NCBI RefSeq assembly: GCF_949628265.1
Contig: NC_088787.1
Coordinates: 21,814,501-21,878,500 of the forward strand
Reading direction: 5' to 3'
Origin: Cloeon dipterum
Lineage: Eukaryota; Arthropoda; Insecta; Ephemeroptera; Baetidae
Length of the DNA stretch: 64,000 nucleotides
The stretch's first letter is position 1; each line of letters begins with the position of its first letter. Position numbers and translations under genes: made by a program. The notes below the pieces were generated by a model. It was not told where the DNA came from. It worked only from the letters and a program-made list of their open reading frames with translations, and did not search any database. This document shows, one piece after another, positions 61,301 through 64,000 of the stretch.

Positions 61301-62674
61301 AAAAATCATCCAAACAACAAAATAAACTTTTTAAAACTGAGGAGTCCCTGCTCGATTATTTATTACAAAAGTTTCCTAAAATTAAATATTCTTTTTATTT
61401 AACACCGCCAAAATGAGTAATTATTTATGCGTAGGTCCAGCAACCCCGATATCAGGTATCACGCCGTCGCACCATCTAGGCCAGGGCCTGAACTCGTACG
61501 AGGGCGGCGTTGGCGGGGGCGGCGGAGGCGGCTACCTGCACCAAAACACGCCGGAATCGCCGTCAAGCCAGAACCACGAGCGGAGCAGCTACCTGAACAT
61601 CAACAACATCTTCAATTTGTCCCTGTCCAAGTCGTTCGCCAGCAAGGCCAGTCTGCAGTCGTACGAGGAGGTGTCCAGTGGGGGTGGGGGGCTCATGGAC
61701 AGCAGTCCGGACAACGAGGCGGCGCTGCGGGCGCATTCGTACGGCTGCTACAGCGAGAACGGCGTGACGCTGACGGTGCTGCGGCCGACGCCGGGCATCA
61801 CGCGGGCCCGCAAGCTGCTCGCCACCTCATATCACGAGCTTAGCCCACCCTACTCTAGCAACGAGAGCTCGCCCGTGCAGAAGGTGCCCGACGTCGACGT
61901 CTTCAACTTCGACAAGGGCTGCGAGCAGTCCGTCCCTGGCAGCCCCGGCCTTTATCGCGTCTCGCCCCCCGTCGCCAGGCACCACAACAACAACCACCTC
62001 ATCAAGCCGCCCCTTACCCCCGACGAGACCACCACTTCAGGTACGTTTTAAAGTGGAAAGATATATTAATTAGTATGCAGTTGATCAGATTTAGAGTTCA
62101 AATTTTGATCCGGTCCGATTTTAACAGTTCAATATCAGAATTTGCGCAATTTCAGCATTCGTGCTATAGTGCAGTGCGCGCCCTTCCCGGTCCACAGGGT
62201 TCACAGGGATAAAAAAGAGCAAAATAAATAATAAATTTGACGAAGGATTTTTTTATCTTTGCATGATTTAGTTCTGCATGGAACAATTCGTAATGGTTAT
62301 ACCTGTTAGGGAAAAATTTTGAAAGACAAAATTCAATAACGCGCGTTTATTTTATTTCACAAAATTGTCTGTGCGTGTATTCCTTTCTATTTTCAGTTCT
62401 TTGATATTTAACAAACTTCTAATGAGCTCGCTTAAAATATATTAAATTAAGCAATCCCCTGAAAAGTGTAAATAAATGGTAAAAGATACGATTAACATAG
62501 TCATTAAACAATCCACGAGAAAGATTTTAAAAATTGAAGCGTATTAAAATCTTGTAGTCTTTAATTTTGATCATTTACGGTGTGGGTCATAAAAGTGTGT
62601 AATTTAATTTTTCTATTCTTTATCTTGTTTCAGAATCTGAGGCTGACGAGAAAAAGGACATTCTTCGTTTTTAA
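36079..62674 (+). CDS. dys: Dysfusion: bHLH-PAS transcription factor (NPAS4-type), complete as modelled
   Basis: Ten coding exons: 36079–36301, 50730–50785, 53272–53361, 57922–58101, 58550–58737, 59484–59590, 59663–59840, 60217–60404, 61435–62040 and 62634–62674. All junctions are GT–AG with matching phases; total 618 aa. Domains: bHLH at about 19–73 ([20 protein letters not shown]), PAS-A at about 90–183 ([20 protein letters not shown]), PAS-B at about 230–330 ([31 protein letters not shown]), then a Gly/Ser/Pro-rich tail and DEKKDILRF at the end. Known role: dimerises with Tango/ARNT in the nucleus; in Drosophila it directs tracheal fusion-cell fate and tarsal joint formation. The ATG at 36079 follows a strong acceptor, but an upstream coding exon joined at 36119/36120 is an alternative. 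The first intron is 14.4 kb. Confidence 0.92.
36302..38839 (+). other. dys intron 1, part 1
   Basis: GC-rich up to about 36540 and again at 37130–38330, with an AT-rich spacer between. TATAAAAG at 37609 looks like a chance match. No exon is recognised. Confidence 0.5.
38840..39310. mobile_element. Foldback (MITE-like) element in dys intron 1
   Basis: Inverted arms read inward as TTAAA..ACTG.AAT..CATTTTTG, AGGGTT-AATTAGG, TTTCT-AG-TGGTTTTTGG, TCTG-ACC-GCAAAAAG, and in the core GATCCA-AC-GCAGTGCC, ACAGCGAC-GCCAG-GC. The right arm has an extra segment of about 40 bp. TTAA stands at both outer ends (38840–38843 and 39307–39310), as a piggyBac-type target duplication would, but the termini lack the usual CCY start. 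There is no ORF. Confidence 0.7.
39311..43000 (+). other. dys intron 1, part 2
   Basis: A GC-rich block at about 39560–40790 contains a promoter-like patch: TATTTAAAAG at 40414 and TCAGT repeats at 40459–40474. From 40800 to 43000 it is AT-rich, with repeat fragments at 41050–41285 and family A at 42095–42400. No exon is recognised. Confidence 0.45.
42095..42400 (+). repeat. Dispersed repeat family A, copy
   Basis: Blocks in order: GAGAAAAATTAACCGACTTG, CTCTCGTTGTAATCTATCC, AATGGTGTGTGTATTATGAG, CCACCGCTTGATTAGCATAC, GGTTTTCTCAAAACATTAAA and CGGCAACCTGGGAAATTTTT. Confidence 0.6.
43205..43309. repeat. (CT)n microsatellite, about 100 bp
   Basis: The longest CT run in the window: uninterrupted to about 43297, then CT with a few extra C. 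On the reverse strand it is a GAGA array, inside dys intron 1. Confidence 0.95.
44083..44098 (+). repeat. Poly-G run (16 G)
   Basis: Sixteen consecutive G in AT-rich intron sequence, the only run of its kind here. The length may be subject to sequencing error. Confidence 0.9.
46865..46935 (+). repeat. Dispersed repeat family A, partial copy
   Basis: AAATCGTGATTTAACAGTAA, AGGACCGTGCTCGCCG and CTTGATTAGCATGA match the central part of family A. Confidence 0.5.
46936..49939 (+). other. dys intron 1, part 4
   Basis: GC-rich blocks at about 46940–47800 and 48780–49510 with an AT-rich spacer. No exon is recognised. Confidence 0.5.
49940..50375. repeat. Inverted pair of family B repeats in dys intron 1
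   Basis: The right half reads CTATCTAGAGGAGATCGAG, ACGAGTCGAATGGTGTGCAG, then GAACTCGAGATTTA. The left half carries the reverse complement (GCACACCGTTTGACTCGCC, TCTAGATAGTCG) centred near 50158. The halves are more diverged than the other foldbacks. They could be one element or two insertions. Confidence 0.5.
50376..50729 (+). other. dys intron 1, 3' end
   Basis: AT-rich; ends with a CT-rich tract and the acceptor TGTTGTTGCAG. Confidence 0.7.
50730..50785 (+). CDS. dys: dys coding exon 2: bHLH–PAS linker
   Basis: Encodes [19 protein letters not shown] (19 codons, the first shared with exon 1). The wording matches the dysfusion linker. Acceptor TTGCAG, donor AAG|GTAAGC. Confidence 0.93.
50786..53271 (+). 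other. dys intron 2
   Basis: GC-richer at 50870–51230, 51600–52200 and 52790–53230. A family A copy occupies 52370–52740. No exon is recognised. Confidence 0.55.
52370..52740 (+). repeat. Dispersed repeat family A, copy
   Basis: Blocks in order: CGACGAAAAATCTCGACGC, CTCTTGTCGCGATTTGTCC, AATGGTGTTCTAATTAAGAG, GATCGTGATTTTACAATAAA, CTCGATTAGCATACAAAATA, GCGATTTTCTCAAAAATTTA, GCAGCCTGAGAAATTGCTAA and TTTTCCGTAAAGCTTTACTC. Confidence 0.6.
53272..53361 (+). CDS. dys: dys coding exon 3: PAS-A start
   Basis: Thirty in-phase codons, [20 protein letters not shown] then [10 protein letters not shown]. Acceptor CTGTTCCAG, donor ATG|GTGAGT. Confidence 0.95.
54861..54975 (+). repeat. Dispersed repeat, pair with 12152
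   Basis: Contains TACCTCACTGCGCAACG, then TTGAGTGTCAATCAC. It aligns with the reverse complement of 12152–12240, including the preceding ACACC and T/A-rich stretch. Confidence 0.5.
55028..55180. repeat. Family B pieces in opposite orientations
   Basis: The plus strand has GACTCTTAAAGCTCGAGATT at about 55030. The minus strand has GACGAGTCGAACGGTGTGCA at about 55149–55168. Both are blocks of family B. Confidence 0.45.
57055..57215 (+). mobile_element. A-tailed retroposon-like repeat, copy 2 (no tail)
   Basis: CGACTAGCTACTTGCTG, CACCTTTCCAACATGCGTGA, TTCACGGGACGAATGTCTAG and TGTTATTGGGAC follow the same order as 29731–29905. The terminal A-tail block is absent or too diverged. Confidence 0.55.
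57216..57921 (+). other. dys intron 3, 3' part
   Basis: AT-rich, then a GC-richer block at 57580–57890 with a short GT run. Acceptor TTTGTTCGTAG. Overlapping ORFs here are frame shadows. Confidence 0.55.
57922..58101 (+). CDS. dys: dys coding exon 4: PAS-A core
   Basis: Sixty codons beginning [20 protein letters not shown] and ending [10 protein letters not shown]. Donor AAG|GTACGG. Confidence 0.95.
58102..58549 (+). other. dys intron 4
   Basis: A 448-bp AT-rich intron, nothing else seen; acceptor TATTTGCAG. Confidence 0.8.
58550..58737 (+). CDS. dys: dys coding exon 5: between PAS-A and PAS-B
   Basis: Encodes [20 protein letters not shown] onward to [10 protein letters not shown] plus two bases. 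The cysteine and proline spacing and [11 protein letters not shown] are typical of the family. Confidence 0.93.
58738..59483 (+). other. dys intron 5
   Basis: A 746-bp AT-rich intron, donor GTAATG, acceptor ATGTTTCAG. No other feature seen. Confidence 0.75.
59484..59590 (+). CDS. dys: dys coding exon 6: PAS-B
   Basis: Encodes [20 protein letters not shown] then [15 protein letters not shown]. The joined first codon is Asn. Donor TTA|GTAAGT. Confidence 0.93.
59663..59840 (+). CDS. dys: dys coding exon 7: PAS-B end
   Basis: Encodes [33 protein letters not shown] and [11 protein letters not shown]. The donor is CTCAG|GTCGGC, weaker than the others but phase-consistent. Confidence 0.92.
59841..60216 (+). 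other. dys intron 7
   Basis: A 376-bp intron, AT-rich after the first 100 bp. Nothing else seen. Confidence 0.75.
60217..60404 (+). CDS. dys: dys coding exon 8: post-PAS region
   Basis: Encodes [31 protein letters not shown] and a Pro/Gly-rich end [19 protein letters not shown] is a conserved-looking motif after PAS-B. Donor TCAG|GTGAGC. Confidence 0.9.
60665..61091. mobile_element. Long near-symmetric palindrome in dys intron 8
   Basis: Two arms of about 200 bp are symmetric about 60878. Outer blocks are AAAAATCGAAC, AGGGT..CCCT-GAGCGATCG and AAAT-ATT. The next are GGTT-GATCT and CTGCA-AC--TTGGA. The inner ones are TGTGCA-T-TGACCC, TTTGGAAG-CATCAGGGC and AGGAA. Arm positions stay in register with few indels, and the loop is about 30 bp. 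There is no ORF. Family B core CAACGGTGTGCAG lies in the right arm. Confidence 0.75.
61092..61434 (+). other. dys intron 8, 3' part
   Basis: AT-rich, with one dispersed repeat at 61229–61282. Acceptor TTTATGCGTAG. Confidence 0.7.
61229..61282 (+). repeat. Dispersed repeat, copy 2 (pair with 3548)
   Basis: AAATAGCCCTGCAGAACCAC, AATAAAGATCATTTGAAACT and following match 3548–3606. Confidence 0.55.
61435..62040 (+). CDS. dys: dys coding exon 9: Gly/Ser/Pro-rich tail
   Basis: 201 codons, the largest coding exon. It has a seven-Gly run, [20 protein letters not shown], a second Gly run, [20 protein letters not shown] and an HHNNN patch. Low-complexity tracts suggest a disordered transactivation region. 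The donor TCAG|GTACGT is required, since the open frame stops just beyond it. Confidence 0.9.
62041..62633 (+). other. dys intron 9
   Basis: AT-rich, with a 5'-truncated repeat at 62149–62235. Acceptor ATCTTGTTTCAG. Confidence 0.75.
62149..62235 (+). mobile_element. A-tailed retroposon-like repeat, 5'-truncated copy
   Basis: TTTCAGCATTCGTGCTATAG, GTGCGCGCCCTTCCCGG and GGGATAAAAAAGAGCAAAAT match the end of 29669–29980. Only the 3' end is present, as expected of truncated retroposition. Confidence 0.6.
62634..62674 (+). CDS. dys: dys coding exon 10: C-terminal micro-exon
   Basis: Encodes [13 protein letters not shown] and a TAA stop. The phase fits exon 9, and the acceptor has a good pyrimidine tract. 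Confidence 0.8.
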
Positions 62675-63080
62675 CTCCACAGATCTTCAGGCAAGCCCAC
62701 CGCGCATTTTTGTTTTATTTTTTCTTCAGTAAGTTCGACAATAAAATGGCGATATAGTTTTGAGATTGTCGGTTTAGTGAGTAACACCAAGTATGACACA
62801 TTGTCAGTTCATGTACAGAGAATCTCAGAAAAATTAGTGTTAACTATTTTAAATTAGTTTAAACAAAGCTTGATATTTATACAAAATGTATACATTTTGC
62901 CTCAGTCGGCAGTCTCTTATTTAATAATTGTTACACCTTTTTAGCCGAGTTAAATGTAATTTAGATTTAATTTGTTGTTTAGAAAGCAGCGCGTAGTTTG
63001 TGATAACGTGTTTCATATAATCATTATAATTCTGTGAATATGTTTTTGAAGACACAATAAAAACCCAAAGGTATTCGTTT
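62675..63080 (+). other. dys: dys 3' UTR
   Basis: About 400 nt of AT-rich sequence ending shortly after the AATAAA at 63056–63061. No coding frame. Confidence 0.6.
63056..63061 (+). terminator. dys poly(A) signal
   Basis: AATAAA about 385 nt after the stop codon; cleavage is expected at about 63075–63085. Confidence 0.6.
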
Positions 63081-63087
63081 CAAAATA

Positions 63088-63093
63088 TTTATT
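63088..63093 (-). terminator. Poly(A) signal of a convergent minus-strand gene
   Basis: AATAAA on the minus strand, about 350 nt past the TGA at 63444–63442. It faces the dys signal 27 bp away, so the two 3' ends would abut or overlap. Confidence 0.4.
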
Positions 63094-63441
63094 TCATTGA
63101 CTCTGCAATACGACACACTACAAGCTTTGCGTGCAATATTTCCGCGCTTATACAGGGTTTACATCATCATCATCATCAGCGCCCTAGATAACTATAGAAT
63201 TTGGTTTCAGAATAGATAACTATGGTAACTGTGATTTTCTGTATACATACTTATGAATAGTAATATTTTAATAATGGTGTATATTATCTTAAAACGGCTC
63301 AGGAGCTTCTTTCTTTCTGTTTTTGATAAAGGCTACATTAGTATATATGTATGCATGTACGTGTGTGTATAGTAAGGGCAATTCGGTATTTTTACGCAGG
63401 CATTGGGTGCACAGATGGTCCAATTTTTTTAAAATTTATAA

Positions 63442-63586
63442 TCAACTTGTGCTGTGCATCCGCGGATTCGTTTGATATGACTCTGGAAAACAATGGGAAA
63501 CTTGCTTTACGCTCTCCTGAACCATGGTAGCCATCTTTTTCTTTTGATTGTCAGTTAAATTTGGGTTATCTTCCAAACTAGATGGG
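63442..63586 (-). CDS. Putative terminal exon of an unrecognised convergent gene (partial)
   Basis: A minus-strand open frame beginning at a possible acceptor (GGTGAAAAG|CCC) and ending in TGA at 63444–63442. It encodes PSSLEDNPNLTDNQKKKMAT, MVQESVKQVSHCFPESYQTN and PRMHSTS. Composition is protein-like (charged, no low complexity) in AT-rich surroundings, and a poly(A) signal follows. The frame continues a little further upstream, so the 5' boundary is uncertain. I do not recognise the family and see no upstream exon with confidence. It could be a chance frame. Confidence 0.35.
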
Positions 63587-64000
63587 CTTTTCACCACAGA
63601 CAGTGTAACAATGACAAAATAAACTCAACATTGATAGTATTATAATATATAGATATAAGTGTCTCAGCATAACATCAAATTTGCTAAAATCTCGAACAAT
63701 CAATAAAAAAAACAACTATGATTAGCATGGGCGAGAATAATTTTTGTTTAAAAATTATGATATGGTACTTATTTGTGCTCAAAGAGTTGTCGGTTTTTTT
63801 GGTTACAATGCTGGCTATTTATATTAGTTCCACGAATATGAAAAATCAATACTGCGTGATTGTTAAGGCAAAATTAATAAATCGATTTTTATGTCCTCTT
63901 TTAAGGACAACGTCACTTTCAGCGGATGGCCTAGCGCCACACAGGTCGTGGAAAGAACTTGGAGTTAGAATGGATAGAGCGACTCTTTAAATTTCCGTGT
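63587..64000. other. Right-edge sequence, no gene resolved
   Basis: AT-rich, except for a GC-richer patch at about 63890–63985 that is open on both strands. The plus frame ends LSADGLAPHRSWKELGVRMD and following, then TAA at 63990; the minus frame reads LTPSSFHDLCGARPSAESDV. It may be a repeat or an exon of the convergent gene; not decidable here. Confidence 0.3.

Noticed and set aside
61427..61843. 138-codon plus-strand frame
   Set aside because: Out-of-frame shadow of dys exon 9.

Overview
The window is eukaryotic and most likely from an insect. It has short GT–AG introns, AATAAA poly(A) signals, TATA and (CT)n promoter-type motifs, and a clear dysfusion-type bHLH-PAS gene whose wording matches the arthropod branch of the family. 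CpG-rich runs such as CGCGCG are common. I cannot name the species.

Layout: the first 7 kb is a compact block of minus-strand genes. These are the 5' end of an unrecognised secreted-protein gene (coding exon 188–296, cut by the left edge), a complete cyclophilin-like PPIL3 gene (2597–3654, five coding exons, 161 aa), and a complete AGTRAP/ATRAP-like membrane-protein gene (4943–6775, six coding exons, about 184–188 aa). From about 7.06 to 36.05 kb I see no supportable coding gene. It is a gene desert in which GC-rich blocks of roughly 0.5–1 kb alternate with AT-rich spacers.

The main gene is dysfusion (dys; vertebrate relative NPAS4) on the plus strand. I assembled ten coding exons from 36079 to 62674 with consistent phases, giving 618 aa: bHLH, PAS-A, PAS-B, a Gly/Ser/Pro-rich tail and a 13-residue C-terminal end. 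Its first coding exon is followed by a 14.4 kb intron. A GAGA-type (CT)n tract plus a TATA box near 34.4–34.5 kb is a candidate promoter. Downstream, a convergent minus-strand gene appears to end at about 63.07 kb, so the two 3' ends nearly touch.

Repeats are the other main content. There are three long foldback (inverted-duplication) elements inside introns: 5350–5860 in AGTRAP, 38840–39310 and 60665–61091 in dys. A looser inverted pair lies at 49940–50375. There are two old dispersed repeat families with many degenerate copies, a small A-tailed retroposon-like family (29.7, 57.1 and 62.15 kb), two further repeat pairs, three long (CT)n tracts and a 16-base poly-G run. No tRNA, rRNA, CRISPR or bacterial-type feature was seen.
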